Under the pieces are notes generated by a model. The model made no database searches. It saw only the letters and a program-made list of their open reading frames with translations, and had not been told where the DNA came from. Below are positions 30,309-37,700 of a DNA stretch of 46,250 nt, piece by piece (the first letter of the stretch is position 1; every line of letters begins with the position of its first letter). The translations under genes and the position numbers were made by a program. The DNA lies in the NCBI RefSeq assembly GCF_004402235.1, contig NZ_SOFS01000009.1:1-46250 (forward strand). Reading direction: 5' to 3'. Origin of the DNA: Cryobacterium glucosi (GTDB lineage: Bacteria > Actinomycetota > Actinomycetes > Actinomycetales > Microbacteriaceae).

Positions 30309-31931
30309 CTACTCGGTGTGGTTGACCTTCCGCTGCGGGGAGCCTGCCGCCCAGCGCTCCGCGGAATCCGTCGCGAGCCCGGCGATCTCGTCCTGGCGGT
30401 GCACGATCGTCTCGGCGGCCGCGATCCGCTCCGTCAGGGCCGGCAGTGTGACGCCCGCGAGCAGCGCCGAGAGCTGCGCCTCATACTCGATCCGATAGTT
30501 CTCGGTGCCCTCGGTCAGCGAACTCAGCAGCGCCGCGTACTCGATGCGCGCCTCGCGGGCGGTGGCCTGCTCGGTCTGGGTATTCAGCTCGAAGAACTTC
30601 GTGCGCGCCCGGTTCTCGGAGATGAGGGCGGCGCGATAGTTCGGACCCGTGCTCTTCTGACCGGTCTTCACGCGCAGCTCGGTGGCCCTGGCCAGGATCT
30701 CCCTGGCCCGGTCCCGTTCGGCGCGCAGGATCTGAGAACCCGTGACCGTGCCGGCGTAGTTCGCCACGATCGGCGCGCCCGGCGCGGGCGCCATCGGCGC
30801 ACGCGCTGACCGGGTCAGGGGCGCCTGGGGTGCGCGCTGTGCGGCGAGGTGTGCGGCAGACTCCGCGGCGGACCGCACCGTCGACACCGGTTCCGGTTCC
30901 GGCGGCGCGGGCAGTCGCGACGGGCCGGCCAGTGGCACGTGGAGCGGCACGTTGATCGCTTGCGCTGCGGCGGCCCGTGCGGCCGCGGCCTGTGCTGCGG
31001 ATGCCTGCGCCGCGGATGCCTGTGCTGCGGCGGCTTGCGCGGCTGCGGCTTCTTCTGCCGCGGCTTGTGCTTCGGCGTGTGCGGCGGCGGCTTGCGCCCG
31101 GGCGGCCTGCTCGATTGCGGCTTGAGCTGCCTCGGCCTGCTCAACCGCACGGTGTGCTGCAGCTTGTGCTGCAGCGGTTTGCACGGCGGCGGCGTGCGCT
31201 GCCTCGGCCTGTGCCGTCTCGGCTTCCGCGGCGGCGGCCTGCGCCGCGGCCGCCTGGGCGACCGCGGTCTCTGCGGCTGCGGCAAGCGCGGCAGCGGCAG
31301 CGGATGCACTGGGTCGCGGCGGCGGTGCAGCGACCGGTTGTGCGGCGGCCGGCGGCGCGGCCGCAAACGATGCGGCGATCGGCGGCGCGGTAGTAAACGG
31401 TGCGACAACCGGCAGTCCGGTGACCGGCGGCGCGGCCTGGAGCGCGGCGGGCAGAAGAACAACCGGCACCGCAACGGGTGCGGTCACAGCCGTACCCACG
31501 CCCGGATAACCGGCTTCCCGCGGCTGGACGGCCCGGGCCACGAAGTCGGGGACGACCTCGGTGCTGCCGTCGCCGCGCTTGAGCACCCAGTTCACGTTGT
31601 CCCGGCCGCTCACCGTGGGCACTGAGATCTGGGCGACGTCGACAAAGGCCTGTTGGGCGTAGTACTCCGCGTTGGACAGCACGCCCTTGCCCGGAGACAC
31701 CCGCGCGTTCATGTGCCGGCTGAACCGGCTGCGCTCGGCGGCGCTCAGGAGCGCCGGGTTGAAGGTGATCGCTGCGCTGCGCCCGAGCCGGACGACGGGA
31801 GAGGTCCCGGTCGCGGGTTGGCTTGCGCGCGCGGCCGGCGGATTCTTCCCCGCGGTGCGTGCGGCGGAGCGCTGGCTGCGGCGCAGCAGGGCCTCGCGTT
31901 CCACGTCACGGAAATCGCCTGTGGCACTCAT
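30309..31931 (-). CDS. Unrecognised alanine-rich coiled-coil protein
   Basis: 540 residues from ATG 31931, preceded by GGGAG. I do not recognise a family. It has three parts. The N-terminal 150 residues have normal composition and could fold ('LSNAEYYAQQAFVDVAQI', 'DNVNWVLKRGDGSTEVVPDFV'). A Pro/Ala/Val region (about 155-220) follows, then about 105 residues of Ala-Ala-Gln/Glu-Ala repeats (about 221-325) that predict one long alanine coiled coil. After a Pro-rich break, the last 140 residues are charged helices ('ILRAERDRAREILARATELRV', 'YRIEYEAQLSALLAG'). There is no signal peptide or membrane helix, so it should be cytoplasmic. It is convergent with the SDR gene. A structural, scaffold or nucleoid role is possible but unproven. 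Confidence 0.75.
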   Translation of the reverse strand: MSATGDFRDVEREALLRRSQRSAARTAGKNPPAARASQPATGTSPVVRLGRSAAITFNPALLSAAERSRFSRHMNARVSPGKGVLSNAEYYAQQAFVDVAQISVPTVSGRDNVNWVLKRGDGSTEVVPDFVARAVQPREAGYPGVGTAVTAPVAVPVVLLPAALQAAPPVTGLPVVAPFTTAPPIAASFAAAPPAAAQPVAAPPPRPSASAAAAALAAAAETAVAQAAAAQAAAAEAETAQAEAAHAAAVQTAAAQAAAHRAVEQAEAAQAAIEQAARAQAAAAHAEAQAAAEEAAAAQAAAAQASAAQASAAQAAAARAAAAQAINVPLHVPLAGPSRLPAPPEPEPVSTVRSAAESAAHLAAQRAPQAPLTRSARAPMAPAPGAPIVANYAGTVTGSQILRAERDRAREILARATELRVKTGQKSTGPNYRAALISENRARTKFFELNTQTEQATAREARIEYAALLSSLTEGTENYRIEYEAQLSALLAGVTLPALTERIAAAETIVHRQDEIAGLATDSAERWAAGSPQRKVNHTE

Positions 31932-32324
31932 CCGAGAACTCCCGCTCGGACGTCGGTGTACGTCGGCAGCTTGTCGAAGGCTTCGGGTATCGGTGTATCG
32001 GGTGTCGGGTGGGTCACGGCGGGTCCGCGTTTCTCGCTTCGACGTCACCTCTTCGTCGGGGTGCTCAGCCGACAGGGGTTTCGGGACCGTGTGTCGGCAG
32101 TCGAACGGAGGGGACCGGTCCGCAGCGAGGGCTGCGAGGGGTCCGGCACCGTCTGGAAAATCGAATCAGCCGCTGGGGCGAACGACAGACCTTCCGACGA
32201 ATGGTTACGTAGTGATAAATGGGTATGGTCGGCCGTGCGACGGACCCCGGAACAGGGGGGGAAATCACACGCCCACACATACCCTAGCTGCGCCGACAGC
32301 CTCACCGCCAGACATTGCGGCGGG
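31932..32324. other. 393-bp gap upstream of the alanine-rich gene
   Basis: No convincing gene on either strand. Just after the agmatine deiminase stop, on its strand, lies CCGCC-N9-GGCGG, a weak terminator. The stretch 31978-32016 has repeated GTATCGG/GTGTCGG units. An AT-rich patch at 32205-32225 and a TAGGGT on the minus strand near 32280 are possible promoter elements for the alanine-rich gene. Confidence 0.4.
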
Positions 32325-33377
32325 TTAAGCCGCCGCGGGCTGCTGCTGGGTGATGCAGTGGATGCCTCCGCCGCGGGCGAAGAGCGGCCGCGCGTCCACG
32401 GTCACAACCTTCCGCCCCGGGTAGGCGTTCTCGAGGATCGACCTGGCCGCGGCATCCGCCCGGGGTTCGCCGAAGCCGCACGCGATGACGCCGCCGTTGA
32501 CGACGAGGTGGTTCACGTAGCTGTAGTCGACGAAGCCCTCGGCGTCGGAGAGCCGGGCGGGCGCGGGCAGGTCAATGATCGTCCAGGGCCGGCTAGCGGC
32601 ATCCGTCGACGCGGCGAGCCCCGCGCGCAGCTCCCGGGTCACACTGTAGTCGGGATGCGCCGGGTCGTTCTGGGCGTGCACCAGGAGCGTGCCGGGCGCG
32701 GGGATCGCGGCGACGATGTCGACGTGCCCGCGGGTGCCGAAGCGGGCCTGGTCGCGGGTGAGGCCGCGCGGCAGCCAGATCACGTGCGTCGCCCCGATCG
32801 TGCGGGCGAGTTCGGCCTCGACCCTGGCCCGGTCCGCCTGCGGGTTCCGGCAGGGGTCGAGCTGCACGGTCTCGGTGACGATTACGGTGCCCTCGCCGTC
32901 GACCTGGATGCCGCCGCCCTCGTTGACGAGCAGCGAGGACACCGGTCTCGCCCCGGCCGCGCGGGTCACGATCCCGGCGATGTCGGCGTCGCGGCCCCAG
33001 GTCGCCCAGTCCTGGCCGCCCCAGCCGTTGAAGATCCAGTCGACGGCGCCGAGCCGCCCGGCCGGATCGAGCACGAAGGTCGGCCCGATGTCGCGCATCC
33101 AGGCATCGTCGAGCGGGGCCTCGAGTACGTCGACGCCGGCGGAGAGGTGCCGCGCGGCGGCGGCCCGCGCGTCGCGTGCGCCGGTCCCGCCGGCGCTCCC
33201 GGGGTCGACGACCATGGTCACCGGCTCGAACTCGAGCACCGCGTGCGCGACGGCCGCCCAGGTGCTGCGCGCATCCTCCGCCTCAGCCGCCGTGTCGCCG
33301 AGCGTGTAGCCGTCGGAGGGGAAGGCCATCCAGACCCGCTCCTGCAACGCGGTCTCCGCGGGCATCCGCCAGGTCAT
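32325..33377 (-). CDS. aguA: Agmatine deiminase
   Basis: 350 residues from ATG 33377, which overlaps the stop of the upstream gene by 4 bp (ATGA). Guanidino-group-modifying enzyme motifs: 'DDAWMRDIGPTFVLD' (substrate Asp residues), 'VNEGGGIQVDGEGTVI', 'RGHVDIVAAI' with the catalytic His, and the nucleophilic Cys near the end in 'GGGIHCITQQQP'. It converts agmatine to N-carbamoylputrescine and ammonia. It is the second gene of a two-gene operon with the amidase that takes the next step. Confidence 0.94.
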   Translation of the reverse strand: MTWRMPAETALQERVWMAFPSDGYTLGDTAAEAEDARSTWAAVAHAVLEFEPVTMVVDPGSAGGTGARDARAAAARHLSAGVDVLEAPLDDAWMRDIGPTFVLDPAGRLGAVDWIFNGWGGQDWATWGRDADIAGIVTRAAGARPVSSLLVNEGGGIQVDGEGTVIVTETVQLDPCRNPQADRARVEAELARTIGATHVIWLPRGLTRDQARFGTRGHVDIVAAIPAPGTLLVHAQNDPAHPDYSVTRELRAGLAASTDAASRPWTIIDLPAPARLSDAEGFVDYSYVNHLVVNGGVIACGFGEPRADAAARSILENAYPGRKVVTVDARPLFARGGGIHCITQQQPAAA

Positions 33378-34390
33378 GCGCGGGCCGCCGCGCCCGCGCC
33401 CGCGCTCGAGTCCGCGTCCGCACCGAACGGATGCCCCTGCTCGACCGGGGTGGTCAGGCGTCCGTAGCTGTCGGGCCGGCGCGTTCCCAGGAACGGGAAC
33501 AGGGCCAGCCACTCGGCCCGCTGGGCGAGATCGAGGTCGGCCACGAGCACGGCCGACTTGTCGCGGGGGGCCTGGACCAGCATCCGCCCGTAGGGGTCGG
33601 AGATGAACGAGGAGCCGTAGAAGGTCAGGTCGCCCTCATCGCCCCAGCGGTTCGGGACGACCATGAACAGGCCGCTCGTGATACCGTTGCCGACGATGAC
33701 GTGCTGCCAGATCGGCTGGGTGTCGAATGCCGGGAAGCCCGGCTCGGAGCCGATCGCAGTCGGATAGGCGAGGATCTGCGCCCCCGCAAGGCCGTAGAGG
33801 CGCGAGACCTCGGGGAACCACTCGTCCCAGCAGGTCGGCATGCCGATGCGGGCGCCGTCGAGTTCGGCCGGGGCATAGACGGGGTACGCATTCTCCGGCG
33901 GCCCGGGGCGGAAGTAGGTGTCCTCGTAGTAGCCCTCGGTCACGGGGATGTGCAGCTTGCGGGTGCGGCCGAGCAGCTCGCCGGAGGGGGAGACGATGAT
34001 CGCGGTGTTGTAGCCGCGCGGGTCGCCGGGCTGGTCGGCCGGGTCCGGCCGCTCGAACAGCGAGGCGTGCACGACGACGCCGTGCGCGCGGGCCTGCTCG
34101 GCGGCGAAGGCGAAGGTCGGGCCGGTGAAGAGGTCCTCGGCGTCGAGCTTGGGCACGCCGGTCGCACGACGGTTGCCCGGGTACTTGCGGAGGGTCAGTT
34201 CCGGGAGGAACACGATCCGCGCCCCCGCGGCGGCGGCAAGGCGGATGCCCTCTGCGAGTTCGGCGCGGAGGGTCGCGTCGTCCGCGTGCCAGCGGTGCTG
34301 CACGAGCCCGACCCGGAGCGGGGCGGGGGTGGGTGCGGCGTCGGCGACCCGGGTCAGCGGCGGGGCGGCGGGGGCGATGATGAGCTGCAA
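33374..34390 (-). CDS. aguB: N-carbamoylputrescine amidase (nitrilase superfamily)
   Basis: 338 residues from a TTG at 34390, chosen because AGGAGA lies 4 nt before it; a longer frame begins at 34450 within the operator. The nitrilase triad is visible: Glu in 'IVFLPELTL', Lys in 'GRTRKLHIPVTEGYYE' and Cys in 'IGMPTCWDEWFPEVSR'. The blocks around Lys and Cys match N-carbamoylputrescine hydrolases, giving putrescine, CO2 and ammonia. The N-terminal 25 residues and C-terminal Ala-rich tail lie outside the core fold. Together with AguA it forms a complete agmatine-to-putrescine route, likely controlled by the divergent TetR gene. Confidence 0.88.
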   Translation of the reverse strand: MQLIIAPAAPPLTRVADAAPTPAPLRVGLVQHRWHADDATLRAELAEGIRLAAAAGARIVFLPELTLRKYPGNRRATGVPKLDAEDLFTGPTFAFAAEQARAHGVVVHASLFERPDPADQPGDPRGYNTAIIVSPSGELLGRTRKLHIPVTEGYYEDTYFRPGPPENAYPVYAPAELDGARIGMPTCWDEWFPEVSRLYGLAGAQILAYPTAIGSEPGFPAFDTQPIWQHVIVGNGITSGLFMVVPNRWGDEGDLTFYGSSFISDPYGRMLVQAPRDKSAVLVADLDLAQRAEWLALFPFLGTRRPDSYGRLTTPVEQGHPFGADADSSAGAGAAARA

Positions 34391-34442
34391 GGCGTCTCCT
34401 GGGGTGCCGGCAACGGCGGTCGAAGAAAGGATAGGGAGCCAG

Positions 34443-34458
34443 TTGATCACTTGATCAA
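34443..34458. promoter_or_regulatory. Operator palindrome TTGATCA-N2-TGATCAA
   Basis: Two perfect 7-bp arms lie between aguB (minus) and the TetR gene (plus), 35 bp before the TetR start. TATATACACT at 34477-34486 is the nearest -10-like sequence for the TetR gene. The most likely binding site of that regulator. Confidence 0.7.
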
Positions 34459-34493
34459 TAAGCCCGAGGCATAACTATATACACTGAGGTGCG

Positions 34494-35123
34494 ATGTCAA
34501 CCCTTCCGAGCCGAGTCAAGCGCAAGTCCGGTCCCGAGCGCGCCGCCGAGATCGCGCGCACGGCCCGCGAGATCGCCCGCTACGACGGTCTCGACGCCAT
34601 CACGCTCCGCGCGATCGCGGCCCGGATCGGTGTCACACCCGCCCTGGTCAGCCACTACGAACCGAGCACGGAGGGCCTCGTCGCGACGACCTTCGGCTCG
34701 ATCGCCGGCGCAGAGCTCGCGGAGATCACGAAGGAGCTCTCCGCTCTCCCGAGTTCCGTCGAGGCGCTGCGCGCGCTGATCGACACACTCCTGGGCCCCG
34801 ATCGCAGTGCCGTGACGACCGTATGGCTCGACGCCTGGAGCGTCGGGCGCCGCAACATCGCCCTTGCCCGTGAGGTCGGCGTGCAGATGGATGCCTGGCA
34901 GGCGTTCCTCGTGGCCCTCCTGAACCGGGGCTGCGCGCGCGGCGAGTTCGCCGTCGCCGACAGCGGCGCCCTGGCCTGGCAGCTCCTCGCGATCATCGAC
35001 GGCATCAACGCGCACGCCGTCGTGCGCTACGGCGACGCCCGCGGCCAGCGCGACCTCGTGCGCACCGTCGCAGAGCACGAACTCGGTCTCCCGCCGGGCA
35101 CCCTCTCTGCCGCACCCGCCTGA
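34494..35123 (+). CDS. TetR-family regulator of the agmatine operon
   Basis: 209 residues. The DNA-binding domain reads 'RAAEIARTAREIARYDGLDAITLRAIAARIGVTPALVSHYEPSTEGL' (about residues 15-62). The C-terminal domain with 'WLDAWSVGRRNIALAREVGVQMDAWQAFL' resembles the BetI/TetR_C_6 ligand domain. It is transcribed away from aguBA across 103 bp that hold a perfect palindrome, so it probably represses that operon and itself and responds to agmatine, putrescine or a similar amine. Effector is inferred. Confidence 0.92.
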   Translation: MSTLPSRVKRKSGPERAAEIARTAREIARYDGLDAITLRAIAARIGVTPALVSHYEPSTEGLVATTFGSIAGAELAEITKELSALPSSVEALRALIDTLLGPDRSAVTTVWLDAWSVGRRNIALAREVGVQMDAWQAFLVALLNRGCARGEFAVADSGALAWQLLAIIDGINAHAVVRYGDARGQRDLVRTVAEHELGLPPGTLSAAPA

Positions 35124-35236
35124 CGCACTCGCTCCGGCGCATCCGCTCTCCGCAACTGGGTCGGAACGTACATGTCGGCATCCGTTGCATCCGCTGCCAG
35201 ACACGACGACTCCCACCGGGTACGCTCGCCCCGCGG

Positions 35237-35539
35237 TCAGGACGCGATGGTGAAGAGCCCCGCGATACCGACGAGGAACAGGCAGAGCACCGGGAGGAAG
35301 GCATTTCCTCCAAAGATGTCACTCATGGCGACGTTGTCGTCGCCCTGTTTGATGGACTGCAGACCGGTGGAGAGCTCGGGCAGCGAGGTCGCCAGGGCCA
35401 GGATCGTGGCACCGAAGATGATTCCAGAGACTCCCAGCTGGTTCGCCGCCGCATCGCCGGACAACTCCAGAACGACGCCGGCGACGAGCGTCGCCAATGC
35501 CGAGACTGCGAAGATCGCTCCGGCCCTTCCGGTGCTCAT
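35237..35539 (-). pseudogene. Fragment of a Na+/Ca2+ exchanger-type membrane protein
   Basis: About 100 residues from ATG 35539. It contains one alpha-repeat region of the CaCA cation antiporter family: 'GVSGIIFGATILALATSLPELSTGLQSIKQGDDNVAMSDIFGGNAFLPVL'. Full members have about 330-360 residues and two such repeats; here the other half and the C-terminal helices are missing and the frame ends at 'GLFTIAS'. No good ribosome site precedes the ATG (CGGCGGC only). It is best read as a remnant of a larger gene, although a small half-size membrane protein cannot be fully excluded. Confidence 0.65.
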
Positions 35540-35599
35540 TTTTGTGCCGCCGTTGAGGAGCCATTCTCCGTTACATTGTGGCGAACGCGCGCGGCGCAC

Positions 35600-35914
35600 T
35601 CAATCGGCTTCCGCCTCCGCCTTCTCACCGTGCGAGACGATATCGCCGTCCGTGAAGAGGATGCCCTGAGCGATTTCTCGCCATTTCGGCTTTGCGCGGA
35701 GCAGGAACTCCAGTTCCATACTGAAATGTTTGTACTCTTCGCCGAGCGAATCCTCCATGATGGCGCGGGCGGCGGAATCCTGCTCAACGGCTATGCGTTG
35801 TTCATACCAGCCGATTGCTTCGGCTTCTTCGGAGAGGCTTGCGCACATCCTGGCGAACGTACGCACCTCGGCAGACAACTCCTGAGGCGGCTCGTGATAC
35901 TGGTCTGTCGGCAT
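35600..35914 (-). CDS. Encapsulated-ferritin-like protein (EncFtn), orphan
   Basis: 104 residues from ATG 35914 with AAGGAAGAG before it. It matches the short half-ferritins that dimerise to build a ferroxidase site: 'QYHEPPQELSAEVR', then 'SLSEEAEAIGWYEQR' with E29, E30, E32, W36 and Y37, and 'LGEEYKHFSMELEFLLR' with E60 and H63, then 'LFTDGDIV'. In the family the Glu/Glu/His set oxidises Fe2+, and the protein works inside an encapsulin shell. The usual C-terminal loading peptide (GSL-type) is absent, the tail being 'GEKAEAEAD', and no encapsulin gene is present in this window. It lies upstream of the exchanger fragment on the same strand. The family call is from remembered similarity. Confidence 0.8.
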   Translation of the reverse strand: MPTDQYHEPPQELSAEVRTFARMCASLSEEAEAIGWYEQRIAVEQDSAARAIMEDSLGEEYKHFSMELEFLLRAKPKWREIAQGILFTDGDIVSHGEKAEAEAD

Positions 35915-36077
35915 GTTCTCTTCCTTTTCTGTCGGAAACGGCCCGACTAATCGCAGCGTAGGCCCTGATCCGGTGCGGGCGTAAGAACGCGAGACCACCG
36001 TGGAAGGTGGCGTTGCTTCGAAACATGGAATCCCCACACACATACTCGACCCAGCCGGACGCCAAAACACCATCCGA

Positions 36078-37520
36078 TCACGGGGCCGCGTGGGCCTCGA
36101 GGAATTCGTAGACCTCGGTGTCGTCGACGCCGGGGAAGGTGCCGCTCGGCAGGGGCGAGAGCACGTGCGCGTGCAGGCGGGCGCTCGGCCAGGCGTGACC
36201 GGCCCAGTGCGCGGCCAGGTCGGAGGCCGGCCGGCGGCAGCAGGACTCGTCCGGGCAGCGCGACACGGCTCGCTGCACGGTCTCGCGTCCGCGGAACCAC
36301 TTGGCGTGCACGAACGGCACCCCGACGCTGATCGAGAATTCGCCGCCATCCGCCGCCCCGGTCTGGGTGGCCGACCAGAAGGTGCCGGCCGGAGTGTCGG
36401 TGTACTGGTAGAACTCGGTCGTGCGGTTGGTATGCGTGAAGGCGCTGCGGGCACTCCACTGCTTGCAGACGAACTGGCCTTCGATCGAACCGGTTACGTC
36501 GACCGGCAGCGGCAGGCCGTCGTTCTCGTAGCCCTTCTGCAGGGCGCCGTCGCCGGTGACCCTGAGGAAGTGAAGCGGCATGTCCAGGTGCGAGGTGGCG
36601 AGGTTGGTCAGGCGGAGGGCCGCGGCCTCGTGGGTCACGCCGAACGCGTCGCGGAAATCCTCGACCGAGAGCTCGCGCTCGCGTTTCGCGCGCGCGAGGA
36701 ACGCGACGGACGCGGCAGGCGGCATCAGGCACGCGGCCGCGAAGTAGTTGATCTGCAGCCTCTGCCAGAGGAACTCTGCGTAGCTCGCCGGGCGTTCGTG
36801 CCCGAGCAGCCGGTGCCCCATCGCCTGGAGCGCCATCGACCGCAGCCCGTGCCCGCCGGGGATCGACGCCGGCGGCAGGTAGATCCGGTGGTTGACGAGG
36901 TCGGTCACCGAGCGGGTCGAGTTCGGCAGGTCGTTGACATAGATCAGGCTGAAGCCGAGCTGCTCGGCCATCACGCTCACCTCGCGGTGCGTGAGTGCTC
37001 CGGAGACGTGACCGGACGCCCGCACCCGGTCCTCGGCGAGCTCCTCGATGTCGGGCATGTAGTTGTTCTGCTCGCGCATGAGCTCGCGCAGCTCCGTGTT
37101 CGCCCGCCGGGCCTCCTCCGGCGTCGCGATCGCCTCGCTCGCGCGCCGCGCAAGCTCACGGTGCAACCCGATGAGCGACTCGAGGGCAGTGACCGGCATG
37201 CCCTTGGTGACCTTGACCTCGGGCAGGCCGAGCGCACCGTAGAGCGGGTTCTTCTGCGCCCGCGCGAGCTCGATCTCGAGCGCGGCCCGCCGGTTCGGCG
37301 CCTCGCCGTTGAGCAGGTCGGCGATCGGGACGCCGAGCACGGTCGCGACGTCCTGCAGGATCGACAATTTCGGTTCCCGCCGGCCGTTTTCGATGAGCGA
37401 CAGCTGGCTGCCTGCGAGTCCGACCTTTTCGCCGAGCTGGTCGAGGGTGAGGCCGCGCTCGCCGCGATAGTGGCGGATGCGCAGGCCCAGGGTGACGAGA
37501 TCAGAGGCTCGAGTCGACAT
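36078..37520 (-). CDS. ramB: RamB-type transcriptional regulator (XRE/ScfR family)
   Basis: 480 residues. An XRE helix-turn-helix is at about residues 10-68 ('LGLRIRHYRGERGLTLDQLGEKVGLAGSQLSLIENGRREPKLSILQDV'). An ImmA/IrrE-like domain follows (about 175-300, 'QLGFSLIYVNDLPNSTRSV...YLPP'), where the protease HExxH is replaced by 'LQAMGHRLLGH', so it is not a peptidase. The C-terminal ScfR domain (about 310-480) has a 'SRCPDESCCRRP' cysteine cluster. RamB controls acetate and glyoxylate metabolism in corynebacteria and mycobacteria, and it is divergent here from PEP carboxykinase, a gluconeogenic gene it could regulate. Confidence 0.88.
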   Translation of the reverse strand: MSTRASDLVTLGLRIRHYRGERGLTLDQLGEKVGLAGSQLSLIENGRREPKLSILQDVATVLGVPIADLLNGEAPNRRAALEIELARAQKNPLYGALGLPEVKVTKGMPVTALESLIGLHRELARRASEAIATPEEARRANTELRELMREQNNYMPDIEELAEDRVRASGHVSGALTHREVSVMAEQLGFSLIYVNDLPNSTRSVTDLVNHRIYLPPASIPGGHGLRSMALQAMGHRLLGHERPASYAEFLWQRLQINYFAAACLMPPAASVAFLARAKRERELSVEDFRDAFGVTHEAAALRLTNLATSHLDMPLHFLRVTGDGALQKGYENDGLPLPVDVTGSIEGQFVCKQWSARSAFTHTNRTTEFYQYTDTPAGTFWSATQTGAADGGEFSISVGVPFVHAKWFRGRETVQRAVSRCPDESCCRRPASDLAAHWAGHAWPSARLHAHVLSPLPSGTFPGVDDTEVYEFLEAHAAP

Positions 37521-37700
37521 TCCTTAACAATATCTAAAGAAGCGCGATTCTTAAAATGAGTTTTTTGATCCAGGAGGGAAGATTGCGCGCATTCTGGTTC
37601 TGCAGCACAGAGTTACGGACGCCCGACGACAAGCCGCGCGGATGCATCGATCACGACCGCAGGCATCCGCTGCACACCCCATACCGAGAAAGGCCAGGAG
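37521..37700. promoter_or_regulatory. Divergent promoter region between ramB and pckG
   Basis: The 180-bp gap contains an AT-rich patch (37524-37570) unlike the rest of the region, with TTCTTAA and CTTAACAATATC close together. This is the likely shared control site. No ribosome site clearer than AGGAG directly before the pckG ATG, and AAGG about 8 nt upstream. Confidence 0.45.

Noticed and set aside
30849..31625. Long Cys/Gly-rich reading frame opposite the alanine-rich gene
   Set aside because: It is the complement of the Ala-codon repeat (GCN read in reverse gives Gly/Cys/Arg codons), has no ribosome site and no recognisable domain.
31653..33467. 604-codon plus-strand frame opposite aguA and the adjacent gap
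   Set aside because: Shadow of agmatine deiminase on the other strand; no motifs.
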